This document shows positions 17,357-25,193 of a stretch of DNA of 64,000 bases, piece after piece. The notes under the pieces were generated by a model. That model saw only the letters and a list, made by a program, of their open reading frames with translations, made no database searches and was not told the DNA's origin. Numbering within the stretch: the first letter of the stretch is position 1; each line of letters opens with the position of its first letter. The position numbers and the translations under genes are program-made. This DNA comes from Pinibacter sp031553495. GTDB lineage: Bacteria; Bacteroidota; Bacteroidia; Chitinophagales; Chitinophagaceae. The DNA lies in the NCBI GenBank assembly GCA_031553495.1, contig JAVBLN010000002.1, positions 33,103-97,102 of the forward strand. The letters run 5' to 3'.

Positions 17357-17377
17357 TTTCAATTTTCAACTTTCAAC
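17357..17377 (+). repeat. Heptad tract (TTTCAAC)3
   Basis: TTTCAAT, TTTCAAC, TTTCAAC in 7-nt register, nine bases ahead of the -7 box of the ABC-F gene, where the -33 region should be. Confidence 0.7.
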
Positions 17378-17385
17378 TAATTCCT

Positions 17386-17393
17386 TACCTTTG
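17386..17393 (+). promoter_or_regulatory. -7 promoter box for the ABC-F gene
   Basis: TACCTTTG is a perfect TAnnTTTG box. The predicted start near 17400 leaves a leader of about 105 nt. Confidence 0.55.
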
Positions 17394-17505
17394 CACAGAA
17401 CGAAAAAATCCTTCAATGAAAATATAATTTCTTTCAATAAATAAAAGATATACCACATTATAAAACAACATGTGGGTTGTTTCAAAACTTTTACAGAAAG
17501 GAATT

Positions 17506-19101
17506 ATGCTTATTCTACAAAACGTTTCTTATACACATCCTAATAAAGATTTACTTTTCAGTGATATACACCTGACAGTTGGCAGGCAACAAAAAATTGC
17601 TTTAATTGGCAATAATGGTAGTGGAAAATCAACCTTGTTAAAGATCATCGCAGGCGTTCTCCAGCCGTCGTCAGGCACTGTAGCCGCTGATACGCAACCT
17701 TATTATATTCCGCAATTATTCGGGCAATTTAACAACTATACCATTGCGCAGGCGCTAAGAATAGAAAGCAAATTAAAAGCCCTTAAAGACATTCTTAAAG
17801 GCAATGTAACTGACACAAATCTCGCTTTGCTAAATGACGATTGGACAATAGAAGAACGTTGCGAAAAAGCTCTATCATACTGGAACCTTGAGGGTTTTGA
17901 CCTTACGCAAAAAATGAGCCTGCTAAGCGGCGGGCAAAAAACGAAAGTCTTTCTTGCCGGTATTATTATTCATCAGCCGGAAATCGTTTTAATGGATGAA
18001 CCCAGCAATCATCTGGATGTTTATAGCAGGCAGTTGCTGTATGATCTCATACAAACATCGACCGCTACACTACTAATTGTAAGTCACGACAGAAAATTGC
18101 TACATCTTGTTGGCTCGGTTTATGAACTCAGCAAACATGGTATAAGTGTGTATGGAGGTGATTATGAATTTTATCTTGAACAAAAGAAAAGCGAACAAAA
18201 TGCCCTGCTGCAAGATGTAAAAAGCCATGAAAAAGATTTACGCAAAGCGAAAGAAGTAAAGCGTGAAGCCATAGAACGCCAGCAAAAACTAAATGCACGA
18301 GGCAGAAAAAAACAGGAAAAAGCCGGTCTTCCCACCATCTTAATGAACACGTTGAAAAATAGCGGAGAGAAAAGTTTTTCTCAATTAAAGAACGTTCATA
18401 CTGAAAAAATCGAATCTATTTCGGAAGAATTAAACCAACTGCGAAAAGAATTACCAGATGTAGATAAAATGAAACTTGGATTTGATAATTCAACACTTCA
18501 CACAGGAAAGATCTTAATCAATGCAAGGAATATAGAATTTGGATATAACTCGCAATCGCTTTGGGATCAGCCGCTGAGTTTTCTGATTACAAGTGGCGAT
18601 CGTATTGCCATTAAAGGTATGAACGGATCAGGCAAAACCACTTTAATAAAAATCATTTTAGGTGAAATTGAGCCCTGCACCGGCTCCATACAACGTGCAG
18701 ATATGAAGATCATTTATATCGATCAGGACTATTCCATTATTCAAAACAATATTTCCATTTATGAACAAGCGCAAATGTTTAACTACACCGGATTACAAGA
18801 GCATGAAGTAAAAATATACCTTACCAGGTTTTTATTTTTTATGGATGATTGGGATAAAAATGGTTCCGCGCTTAGCGGCGGTGAAAAAATGCGACTGATC
18901 TTGTGTTGCTTATCTATCAGCAGGCAAGCCCCCGATATCATTATTCTCGACGAACCGACAAATAATCTTGACATACAAAATATTGAAATCCTAACAACAG
19001 CAATCAGCGATTATAACGGCACATTGATCGTCATTTCCCATGATGAGTATTTTCTTGAACAAATACATATTACTCGATCAATAAATTTGCGAGAGAAGTA
19101 A
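17506..19101 (+). CDS. ABC-F family ATPase (translation factor or ribosome-protection type)
   Basis: Two ATP-binding cassettes in one soluble chain with no membrane segment. Walker A sites are GNNGSGKST (near residue 35) and GMNGSGKTT (near 380). Signatures are LSGGQKTKV and LSGGEKMRL, and Walker B motifs are VLMDEPSNHLD and IILDEPTNNLD. The interdomain linker (about 215-320) is long, charged and helical (KKSEQNALLQDVKSHEKDL), as in ABC-F proteins that enter the ribosomal E site. The frame is open from ATG 17470, but the ATG at 17506 (MLILQNVSY) follows AAAGGAATT and matches the family start. It could be a housekeeping EttA/Uup-type factor or an antibiotic-protection factor; the linker alone does not decide. 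Confidence 0.88.
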   Translation: MLILQNVSYTHPNKDLLFSDIHLTVGRQQKIALIGNNGSGKSTLLKIIAGVLQPSSGTVAADTQPYYIPQLFGQFNNYTIAQALRIESKLKALKDILKGNVTDTNLALLNDDWTIEERCEKALSYWNLEGFDLTQKMSLLSGGQKTKVFLAGIIIHQPEIVLMDEPSNHLDVYSRQLLYDLIQTSTATLLIVSHDRKLLHLVGSVYELSKHGISVYGGDYEFYLEQKKSEQNALLQDVKSHEKDLRKAKEVKREAIERQQKLNARGRKKQEKAGLPTILMNTLKNSGEKSFSQLKNVHTEKIESISEELNQLRKELPDVDKMKLGFDNSTLHTGKILINARNIEFGYNSQSLWDQPLSFLITSGDRIAIKGMNGSGKTTLIKIILGEIEPCTGSIQRADMKIIYIDQDYSIIQNNISIYEQAQMFNYTGLQEHEVKIYLTRFLFFMDDWDKNGSALSGGEKMRLILCCLSISRQAPDIIILDEPTNNLDIQNIEILTTAISDYNGTLIVISHDEYFLEQIHITRSINLREK

Positions 19102-19115
19102 AACTTTATTTTTTT

Positions 19116-19217
19116 TCCACGAATGGCACGAATTGAACGAATGCTGAGCTATTGATGGTTTATATCTCACGCAAGCTCCTTATAAATTAATTCGTGAGGT
19201 TTCGTGTAATTCGTGGA
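19116..19217. repeat. TTCGTGG palindromic element, copy 1
   Basis: TCCACGAAT..CACGAATT..ACGAATG on the left and TTAATTCGTGA..TTCGTGTAATTCGTGGA on the right form a long imperfect palindrome of 102 bp. A second copy is at 29397-29488. Confidence 0.8.
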
Positions 19218-19318
19218 CATAGACTATTACTAAAACAATCATAATGGCGTCTTTTTCTTAAATTCACTCAAGGCCACAGGTTTATTAATTCAATTTCTCA
19301 AAATAACAGAGGTTTTTT

Positions 19319-20386
19319 ATGAGAAGCAACATAATACTTTTAATCACTCTCCTACTGGCATCGATAGCTCACCGGAGCATAGCCCAACAACAACCACAAG
19401 GCCACTATGTGTTGGTAATACATGGTGGTGCAGGCACTATTGTAAAAAACAATATGACACCGGCAAAGGAAGCTGAATATAAAGCAGTGCTTCAAAAAGC
19501 GCTTGAAACGGGCTATGCTGCTTTGAAGGCCGGTAAGCCGGGCTTAGATGCAGTAGAAGCCGCTATAAGGGTGCTGGAGGATGATCCTCATTTTAATGCC
19601 GGCAAAGGAGCCGTATTCACAAACGACGGCCGCGTGGAACTTGATGCTTCAATTATGGATGGCAAAACCTTAGCTGCAGGAGCGGTTGCCGGGGTGAGGA
19701 CAATTCGCAACCCAATCAGCGCGGCCCGTACCGTTATGGAAAAATCGCAACATGTGATGATGGCCGGTGCAGGAGCGGAACAATTTGCGAAAGAGTCCGG
19801 CCTGGAAATAGTAGATCCTTCTTATTTTTTTACAGAAGAAAGCTGGAAGAACTTGCAAAACGCCTTACTACGTGATAGTATTAAAAGTAAAAAGCAGCAA
19901 AGCTTTCACAATGGTTCATATACCGATTCACTTGTACTTGTTAAAACTAAAATAACCGGCGCAGGCGACGATTATAAATTTGGAACAGTTGGTTGCGTAG
20001 CGCTTGATAAAAACGGAAATCTCGCCGCTGGTACATCCACAGGAGGAATGACAAATAAAAAATTCGGACGCATCGGCGATTCTCCTATTATTGGAGCCGG
20101 CACTTATGCCAACAATAATACGGCAGCCATTTCGTGTACTGGTTGGGGTGAGTATTACATTCGTAGTGTGGCCGCCCACGATTTGTCTGCTTTAATGGAA
20201 TACAAAGGACTCTCAGTAACCGAAGCCGCAAAAACAGTTATAGAAAAAATTGGCAAAATGGGCGGCAACGGTGGAATTATAGCGCTTGATAAAAATGGAA
20301 ACATGGCAATGCCCTTTAATACCGAAGGTATGTATCGCGGCGCTATAACAAAAGATGGCAAAATTGAGATTTACCTTTATAAATGA
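19319..20386 (+). CDS. iaaA: Isoaspartyl peptidase/L-asparaginase (Ntn hydrolase), secreted
   Basis: Plant-type asparaginase and beta-aspartyl peptidase that matures by self-cleavage. The new N-terminal Thr is Thr223 in FGTVGCVALDKNG, and the conserved TSTGGMTNKKFGRIGDSPIIGAGTYA segment follows with the oxyanion and substrate residues. The alpha subunit holds the VIHGGAGT start and NAGKGAVFTNDGRVELDAS. A signal peptide (residues 1-22, ending SIAQQ) sends it to the periplasm. The 355-aa length is typical. ATG at 19319. It likely releases Asp from isoaspartyl peptides. No operon partners. Confidence 0.94.
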   Translation: MRSNIILLITLLLASIAHRSIAQQQPQGHYVLVIHGGAGTIVKNNMTPAKEAEYKAVLQKALETGYAALKAGKPGLDAVEAAIRVLEDDPHFNAGKGAVFTNDGRVELDASIMDGKTLAAGAVAGVRTIRNPISAARTVMEKSQHVMMAGAGAEQFAKESGLEIVDPSYFFTEESWKNLQNALLRDSIKSKKQQSFHNGSYTDSLVLVKTKITGAGDDYKFGTVGCVALDKNGNLAAGTSTGGMTNKKFGRIGDSPIIGAGTYANNNTAAISCTGWGEYYIRSVAAHDLSALMEYKGLSVTEAAKTVIEKIGKMGGNGGIIALDKNGNMAMPFNTEGMYRGAITKDGKIEIYLYK

Positions 20387-20547
20387 TCACTCTCGTAAAT
20401 AGAAAAACCAATTGCAATTATTTTTTGCGACGGCATACTTATTGAATATGGTAACATGAAAATATTAGGAGTGCTCAACTACTCAATAATTTTCTGAATA
20501 GCATATTATACTTCCCACAGCATAAAAATGCGCTAAGATTTTTTTTT

Positions 20548-20618
20548 GTAAACCAACTGATTGCTACTATTAAGCATCGTTGTGTCACTCACTTGTACGG
20601 TAGGAATTCTATTCATCG
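20548..20618 (+). repeat. R71 repeat, forward half of an inverted pair
   Basis: T9 tract, ACCAACTGA end, left arm TTGCTACTATTAAGC, type I core, right arm AATTCTATTCATC. Its partner is at 20941-21010. Confidence 0.85.
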
Positions 20619-20651
20619 AGTAATGAGTAATGAGTTATGGGTTATGAGTGC
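20618..20651 (+). repeat. Heptad tract (GAGTTAT type)
   Basis: GAGTAAT, GAGTAAT, GAGTTAT, GGGTTAT, GAGTG in 7-nt register, starting where the R71 copy ends. Confidence 0.8.
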
Positions 20652-20705
20652 TTTTGCTTTCACATGTAATCAGTGTATAAAGCATTCTCAACTCTCCATT
20701 TATTT

Positions 20706-20806
20706 TAACCACAAGGGGCACAATAGAGGCTCAAGGTACACAAGGGTTTGCTGAATTGTTACCAACCCTTGTGTGCCTTGTGCTTTCCTGGTGAACCTTG
20801 TGGTTA
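20706..20806 (-). repeat. P101 palindromic element, copy 2
   Basis: 101 bp, opposite orientation to copies 1, 3 and 4 as judged by the GGTAACAATTCAGC loop (here GCTGAATTGTTACC). Starts TAACCACAAGG, ends CCTTGTGGTTA. Confidence 0.88.
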
Positions 20807-20835
20807 CAATAAATGGAGAATGGAGAGTTGAGAAT

Positions 20836-20940
20836 GGAGAATGCTGTATAGTTGAAAGTTGAAAAAAATGTTGAGATTACGAATACCCGCTTTGTGCGCG
20901 GGACTCCCTTCTCCTTTGGAGAAGGGCTGGGGATGAGGCA
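20836..20940 (-). repeat. CCCCAGCC/CCCTTCTCC hairpin module, inverted copy
   Basis: Reverse complement of 4574-4680: CCCTTCTCC-TTT-GGAGAAGGG hairpin then GGCTGGGGATGAGG, directly joined to an R71 copy as at 4573. Confidence 0.75.
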
Positions 20941-21010
20941 GCTCAATAGCATTCCAACCGTACAAGTGAGTGACACAACGATGCTTAATAGTAGCACTAC
21001 CGCCGGTCCC
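20941..21010 (-). repeat. R71 repeat, reverse half of an inverted pair
   Basis: On the - strand GGGACCGGCGGTA, TGCTACTATTAAGC, type I core, then AATGCTATTGAGC. Matching a/I/a architecture; an A6 run follows outside. Confidence 0.9.
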
Positions 21011-21023
21011 AAAAAATAAAATC

Positions 21024-22235
21024 TTAAATAGCACCAGGATTAACATAATCGCCCAAATAGCTATAGCGTCCGGTTAATTCGCCGTTTTTCACCATTGTTG
21101 CTCTCTCAATTATCTCCGAACCATTATTACTCAGCAAATCGGTTAAAACATATTTGAGAAGCTGATCACCAAAATAAACAGAGGCATCACGAGGCAATTC
21201 ATTTGGCAGATTGCCTACAGCCATTATATCTATTGTACCGGGCAAATAAGGAGCTGCTTTTTTAAGTGTTTTTTTATCAATGCCATACACGGGATCTTCA
21301 ATGGGCTGATCGCCAATATTAACAGGCACTGAGCCATTTTTATCATCTGTAACATCGGCAATTACCTGTATGGCAAACTCAGCAGATCGCGCATCATTCA
21401 TACTGAATAATCGTGGTATATTTTCGTCCCAATAAATTCCGTTTATTAAAACATCGGAGGTTTTGGTGTAGGGCAAAAACTTGCATACATACTCTTGCGG
21501 GTTATCATGAAAGTGCTCACGATCATACTTACCCGTTTGTCCATGTTCATAAAGATCCAGCCCTTTAAGCTGTGTATATACAGGATATGAAAAACTTTTT
21601 TTCAGATACTCATCCGGCTCCACTTCAATTATTCCCAACAGGTTCATAATTTCAAGCGTTCCTGCGGCCACTCTTCCAGAGCCTGTAACCGCCACTTTAA
21701 TGTTTGGCAATTTCAATCCGAAATAAGTATGTATCAGTTCCCGCAAATTGGATTGCTTATAAACACGCTGCAAACTGAATAATCCTGTTTTCCTGCCATA
21801 TGTCATTATACCATTGTGAGCGCCCACCACGCCTGCGAAAAAACCAAATCCGATGATACGTTGCCCGTCATTATGTTCAAGACATTCGAAATCTATTAAG
21901 GTAATTTTCTTTTCAAGAATACTTTGGAGCATTTGCCGGTTGTGCGGCTGCTTCTTTTTTGTGTGGGAAAAAAACAAATAAGTTTTATTGGGGATCAAAT
22001 CCTGAACAGGCACTTCTTTTATGCCTATTAATATGTCGCAATTGCTAAGATCATCAGTTACTTCGATCCCTTTTCGCTTATATTCCGTATCAGTAAAACA
22101 CCTTGTTTTACTACTCTGCACAACAACTTTTACATTTGGAAAATTTTCCTCTACCCATTTGCAGTGTTCCGGTATCAACGCAACGCGATTGTCTTCCGGT
22201 ATTTTTCCTTCTTTAATAAGTCCAATCGTAATCAT
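21024..22235 (-). CDS. NAD(P)-dependent saccharopine/alanine dehydrogenase-like oxidoreductase
   Basis: 403 residues of the alanine dehydrogenase/transhydrogenase N-terminal superfamily. The N-terminus MITIGLIKEGKIPEDNRVAL has the Arg/Lys motif of lysine-forming saccharopine dehydrogenases, followed by SKTRCFTDTEYKRKGIEV and a central Rossmann motif VAVTGSGRVAAGTLEIMNLLG. The family reduces or oxidises C-N bonds of amino acids; whether this one makes lysine, saccharopine or something else cannot be said. The frame opens at 22268, but the ATG at 22235 gives the conserved family start. folB ends 42 bp upstream on the same strand, so both may share a transcript. Confidence 0.75.
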   Translation of the reverse strand: MITIGLIKEGKIPEDNRVALIPEHCKWVEENFPNVKVVVQSSKTRCFTDTEYKRKGIEVTDDLSNCDILIGIKEVPVQDLIPNKTYLFFSHTKKKQPHNRQMLQSILEKKITLIDFECLEHNDGQRIIGFGFFAGVVGAHNGIMTYGRKTGLFSLQRVYKQSNLRELIHTYFGLKLPNIKVAVTGSGRVAAGTLEIMNLLGIIEVEPDEYLKKSFSYPVYTQLKGLDLYEHGQTGKYDREHFHDNPQEYVCKFLPYTKTSDVLINGIYWDENIPRLFSMNDARSAEFAIQVIADVTDDKNGSVPVNIGDQPIEDPVYGIDKKTLKKAAPYLPGTIDIMAVGNLPNELPRDASVYFGDQLLKYVLTDLLSNNGSEIIERATMVKNGELTGRYSYLGDYVNPGAI

Positions 22236-22277
22236 GGTAATGGCATGTTTCACATGCAAATTACTCAATCAAAAATC

Positions 22278-22634
22278 TTAACTGAACTTTTTCTGCAAGG
22301 TTATACCCACCTTACCATGAATTCCTTCAATGGGTGCATTTAATTTTAGAATGGTAACAATTACTTCCTGAACGCTTCCATATTCATGTCTTATTTTACG
22401 AATAATACTCTCGGCCAGTTCTTCTAATAATGGCGTTGAAACAGCCATACGTTTTTTTACAATAGCGTACAACTCTTCATAATTAACAACATTCTTAAGA
22501 TCGTTCAGCGGAATATTTCCTTCATCATAAGTTACTTTCAAATTTACCTGAAAACTATTTCCAACTGCAGATTCGCCATCATGTACTCCATGATATGCAT
22601 GAAAAACAAGATCGTCGAGATGTACGGTAATCAT
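22278..22634 (-). CDS. folB: Dihydroneopterin aldolase
   Basis: Splits 7,8-dihydroneopterin into 6-hydroxymethyl-dihydropterin and glycolaldehyde in folate synthesis. The 118-residue chain has the expected family marks: DLVFHAYHGVHDGE with the pterin-binding Glu, VVNYEELYAIVKKRM, LLEELAESI, and the C-terminal ILKLNAPIEGIHGKVGI with the catalytic Lys. ATG at 22634. A TCAGATG heptad tract lies 28 bp upstream, leaving little room for a promoter. The oxidoreductase gene follows on the same strand after 42 bp. Confidence 0.93.
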   Translation of the reverse strand: MITVHLDDLVFHAYHGVHDGESAVGNSFQVNLKVTYDEGNIPLNDLKNVVNYEELYAIVKKRMAVSTPLLEELAESIIRKIRHEYGSVQEVIVTILKLNAPIEGIHGKVGITLQKKFS

Positions 22635-22661
22635 ATTAAAGTAGGTATTTTAAATGAGAGA

Positions 22662-22714
22662 TCAGATGTTAGATGTCAGAGGTCAGAAATCAGATATCAG
22701 ATGTCAGAGGTCAG
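22662..22714 (+). repeat. Heptad tract (TCAGATG type, 7.6 units)
   Basis: TCAGATG, TTAGATG, TCAGAGG, TCAGAAA, TCAGATA, TCAGATG, TCAGAGG, TCAG without a break in 7-nt register, between folB and trxB. Confidence 0.88.
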
Positions 22715-22761
22715 TAATTTTCTTACTGTCTACCGCCTACTGCCAACTGATATCTGCTGTC

Positions 22762-23697
22762 TTACAGCCCTTTTGCTGTTAAATATCTTTCCGCATCCAA
22801 AGCGGCCATACAACCGCTTCCGGCGGCGGTTACAGCCTGACGGTAATTTTTATCCTGCACGTCTCCGGCGGCAAATACGCCTTCTACATTAGTTTTGGAA
22901 CTGCCGGGTATGGTCTTTATATAACCGGCTTCATCCATATCAAGCCATCCTTTAAATATATCGGAATTAGGTTGATGGCCAATCGCTACAAAAAAGCCAC
23001 TTACAGGTATTTGCTGCACTTCGTTGGTAAGCGTGTTTTTAATTTTCATCGACTCCACTTTGTTTTCACCAACAATTTCTTCCGTTACGCTATTCCAGTA
23101 AACCTTTATATTAGAAGTGGACTTCACTTTATCCTGCATCACTTTAGAAGCCCGCATACCACTTTCGCCTTTGCGAACAACCATGTGTACGGTGCTGCAT
23201 AATTTTGAAAGATACAATGCTTCTTCACATGCAGTATCACCGGCACCTACAATCGCTACTTCCTTTCCTCTAAAAAAGAATCCATCGCATACCGCGCATG
23301 CACTTACGCCAAACCCGTTGAGGCGCTGCTCGCTTGGAAGCCCCAACCATTTTGCAGAAGCGCCGGTAGCGATAATAACGGTATCTGCTTCTATTTCTTT
23401 TTCTTCATCAATCTCCACCTTATATGGTTGCTTTGAAAAGTCGACTTTAGTAGCCAGTCCAAAACGAATATCCGCACCCATTCGCGACGCTTGTTTTTCA
23501 AAATCCACCATCATTTCAGGACCTAACACGCCATCGGGGTAGCCCGGATAATTTTCAACTTCTGTTGTAATAGTTAACTGCCCACCCGGTTGAATTCCCT
23601 GGTACAAAACAGGTTTCAGATTAGCACGCGATGCATAAATTGCGGCGGTATATCCCGCAGGGCCTGATCCTATAATCAAACATTGAACTCTTTCCAT
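22762..23697 (-). CDS. trxB: Thioredoxin reductase
   Basis: NADPH-dependent flavoprotein that reduces thioredoxin in the cytoplasm. 311 residues. FAD-binding GSGPAGYTAAIYASRA starts at residue 10, the redox-active disulfide is Cys134-Ala-Val-Cys137 (SACAVCDGF), the NADPH site is GAGDTACEEA, and the C-terminal FAD motif is VFAAGDVQDKNYRQA. ATG at 23697. Two perfect -7 boxes 34 bp apart lie upstream (23797-23804 and 23831-23838), suggesting tandem promoters. The gene stands alone between repeat-filled gaps. In a bacillithiol-using cell it shares the thiol-redox role with BSH enzymes. Confidence 0.96.
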   Translation of the reverse strand: MERVQCLIIGSGPAGYTAAIYASRANLKPVLYQGIQPGGQLTITTEVENYPGYPDGVLGPEMMVDFEKQASRMGADIRFGLATKVDFSKQPYKVEIDEEKEIEADTVIIATGASAKWLGLPSEQRLNGFGVSACAVCDGFFFRGKEVAIVGAGDTACEEALYLSKLCSTVHMVVRKGESGMRASKVMQDKVKSTSNIKVYWNSVTEEIVGENKVESMKIKNTLTNEVQQIPVSGFFVAIGHQPNSDIFKGWLDMDEAGYIKTIPGSSKTNVEGVFAAGDVQDKNYRQAVTAAGSGCMAALDAERYLTAKGL

Positions 23698-23796
23698 TAA
23701 TATTTTATTTTAAATTTCTTAGGATAAAATCAGAAAATATGTAAAGCAAATTATCAAAACAATTTTTTGATTGCCGAATTTAGCAATTCCGGCTGG

Positions 23797-23804
23797 CAAA
23801 GGTA
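23797..23804 (-). promoter_or_regulatory. -7 promoter box for trxB (proximal)
   Basis: TACCTTTG on the - strand. The predicted start near 23790 leaves about 93 nt of leader. Confidence 0.5.
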
Positions 23805-23830
23805 AGTGATAGAGTTATAATTTAAAAGGG

Positions 23831-23838
23831 CAAAGGTA
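23831..23838 (-). promoter_or_regulatory. -7 promoter box for trxB (distal)
   Basis: A second, identical TACCTTTG exactly 34 bp upstream of the first, within an otherwise AT-rich region. Confidence 0.45.
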
Positions 23839-23930
23839 TAGGGTATAAGCGTTGCGGTAATTATCACATGAACTCAATATAGCCTTTTCCTTCACCTATT
23901 CGATATTTTTTTATGGGGCTTTTTGAAATT

Positions 23931-24001
23931 GATGATTAGCATTCCTACTGTTGAACGGAGCGTCGCAACTCAAGCCTAATCAGGGTTATACCGCCGGTTC
24001 C
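23931..24001 (-). repeat. R71 repeat, reverse, type III core
   Basis: On the - strand GGAACCGGCGGTA, TAACCCTGATTAGGCTT (type c arm), TTGCGACGCTCCGTTCAAC, then GTAGGAATGCTAATC. The best-preserved type III copy. Confidence 0.87.
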
Positions 24002-24096
24002 ATAATAAAACTTTAGCATTTATGATGTCGGAAAAATTGCATTCAAACCTGAAACAGGAAAACCGGAGACCTTGAAGTATTTCACAACCGCCATAT

Positions 24097-24124
24097 AAAA
24101 AAACCCGGCAAAAGCCGGGCTTTT
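24097..24124 (-). terminator. Intrinsic terminator of the primary sigma gene
   Basis: On - : GCCCGGC-TTTT-GCCGGG followed by T7. It lies 23 nt after the sigma-factor stop codon. Confidence 0.9.
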
Positions 24125-24146
24125 AAACAATATTTTACTAAACGGT

Positions 24147-25004
24147 TTATCCCAAATATGCTTTTAATGCGTTGCTATAGCGTGCTTTTTGCAAACGCTT
24201 GATAGCTCTTTCCTTAATTTGGCGAATACGTTCTTTTGTAAGGTCGTATTTTTGACCGATTTGTTCGATGGTTACACCATTTTCACCGTCGAGGCCGAAA
24301 TAAGCGTTTACGATTTCCGCTTCGCGTGGACTTAATGATTTAAGTATGCGGCGAATTTCATTTCTTAACGAATCCTGCATTACGTCATCATCCGTATCAT
24401 CGCTGCCTTCCAGCAAATCGCCCATAGCCACATCTTCCGCTTCATGTACCGGCGCATCTAATGATGTGTGGCGGGTATTGCTTTGAAAAATGTTATTGAT
24501 CTCGGTTTCGCTCATTTCCAGTATTTCGGCAAGTTCTTCTGTTGAAGGCTCACGTTCGTGCTCTTGTTCAAAAGCCATGTAAGCTTTATTCGCCTTGTTG
24601 TAAGTGCCGATTTTGTTTTGGGGTAAGCGAACTAAACGCCCTTGTTCCGCCAAAGCTTGTAAAATTGACTGACGAATCCACCAAACTGCATAGGAAATAA
24701 ATTTGAAACCTTTTGTTTCGTCAAAACGCTGTGCCGCTTTGATCAATCCTAAATTACCTTCATTAATAAGATCGCTCAAGGAAAGTCCCTGGTGTTGATA
24801 TTGCTTAGCCACAGACACTACGAAACGTAGGTTAGCCTGCACTAGTTTATCCAAAGCCCTCTGATCGCCCATCTTAATTCTTTGTGCCAACACAGTCTCC
24901 TCCTCCGGAGTGATCATCGAAATCTTCGAAATTTCCTGGAGATACTTTTCAACCGCCTGCGAGTCCCGGTTCGTAATCTGTGTAGCAATTTTAAGTTGCC
25001 TCAT
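24147..25004 (-). CDS. rpoD: Primary (housekeeping-type) RNA polymerase sigma-70 factor
   Basis: 285 residues, short because region 1.1 is missing, as usual for Bacteroidota primary sigma factors. Region 1.2 (DSQAVEKYLQEISKI) and region 2 (LVQANLRFVVSVAKQYQ, LSLSDLINEGNLGLIKAA, FKFISYAVWWIRQSI) are intact, region 3 follows (RLVRLPQNKI), and region 4 ends with a helix-turn-helix VTIEQIGQKYDLTKERIRQIKERAIKRL. It should recognise the TAnnTTTG/TTTG promoters marked in this window. ATG at 25004, -7 box at 25123, strong terminator at 24097. Monocistronic. Confidence 0.95.
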   Translation of the reverse strand: MRQLKIATQITNRDSQAVEKYLQEISKISMITPEEETVLAQRIKMGDQRALDKLVQANLRFVVSVAKQYQHQGLSLSDLINEGNLGLIKAAQRFDETKGFKFISYAVWWIRQSILQALAEQGRLVRLPQNKIGTYNKANKAYMAFEQEHEREPSTEELAEILEMSETEINNIFQSNTRHTSLDAPVHEAEDVAMGDLLEGSDDTDDDVMQDSLRNEIRRILKSLSPREAEIVNAYFGLDGENGVTIEQIGQKYDLTKERIRQIKERAIKRLQKARYSNALKAYLG

Positions 25005-25122
25005 ATTCTGTTGCTGTTATTATCTATTTATTATATATATTTAACATGTAAAGACACTATATGTTTGATTATGGTTGCCTACAAAACGTTAAATAACCGC
25101 CCAAACTTAACGGCACTATTTG

Positions 25123-25130
25123 CAAAAGTA
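25123..25130 (-). promoter_or_regulatory. -7 promoter box for the sigma factor
   Basis: TACTTTTG on the - strand. Start near 25116, leader about 112 nt. It would make the sigma gene self-transcribed. Confidence 0.5.
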
Positions 25131-25193
25131 CAATTGAAAGCAATAATCACCTAGAAAATAATTAAAAAAGAGAGGTATTTTTTTGCAAAATAC

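Larger units (their letters stand above)
17135..17505. other. Intergenic region: terminator, R71, heptads, promoter
   Basis: The order is terminator (17161), R71 (17250), a CAGAAGT/TTTCAAC heptad stretch (about 17329-17377) and a -7 box (17386). The segment 17394-17505 is a probable untranslated leader. Confidence 0.6.
20387..21023. other. 637-bp intergenic region built from repeats
   Basis: It contains an inverted R71 pair (20548-20618 and 20941-21010). Inside are a GAGTTAT heptad tract, P101 copy 2 and the CCCTTCTCC hairpin module in reverse. The part 20706-21010 is the inverted counterpart of 4505-4787. No gene is supported. Confidence 0.7.
23698..24146. other. Intergenic region, 449 bp
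   Basis: trxB promoters (23797-23838), a type III R71 copy (23931-24001) and the sigma-factor terminator (24097-24124). Nothing else was recognised. Confidence 0.6.

Noticed and set aside
17506..19101. ABC-F gene as a proven antibiotic-resistance determinant
   Set aside because: The fold is clear but the linker does not identify a resistance subgroup, and there is no attenuator or resistance context, so only the family is called.
22581..22892. 103-codon frame between folB and trxB
   Set aside because: It runs over the folB start, the TCAGATG heptad tract and the trxB 3' end; the composition is that of the repeat.
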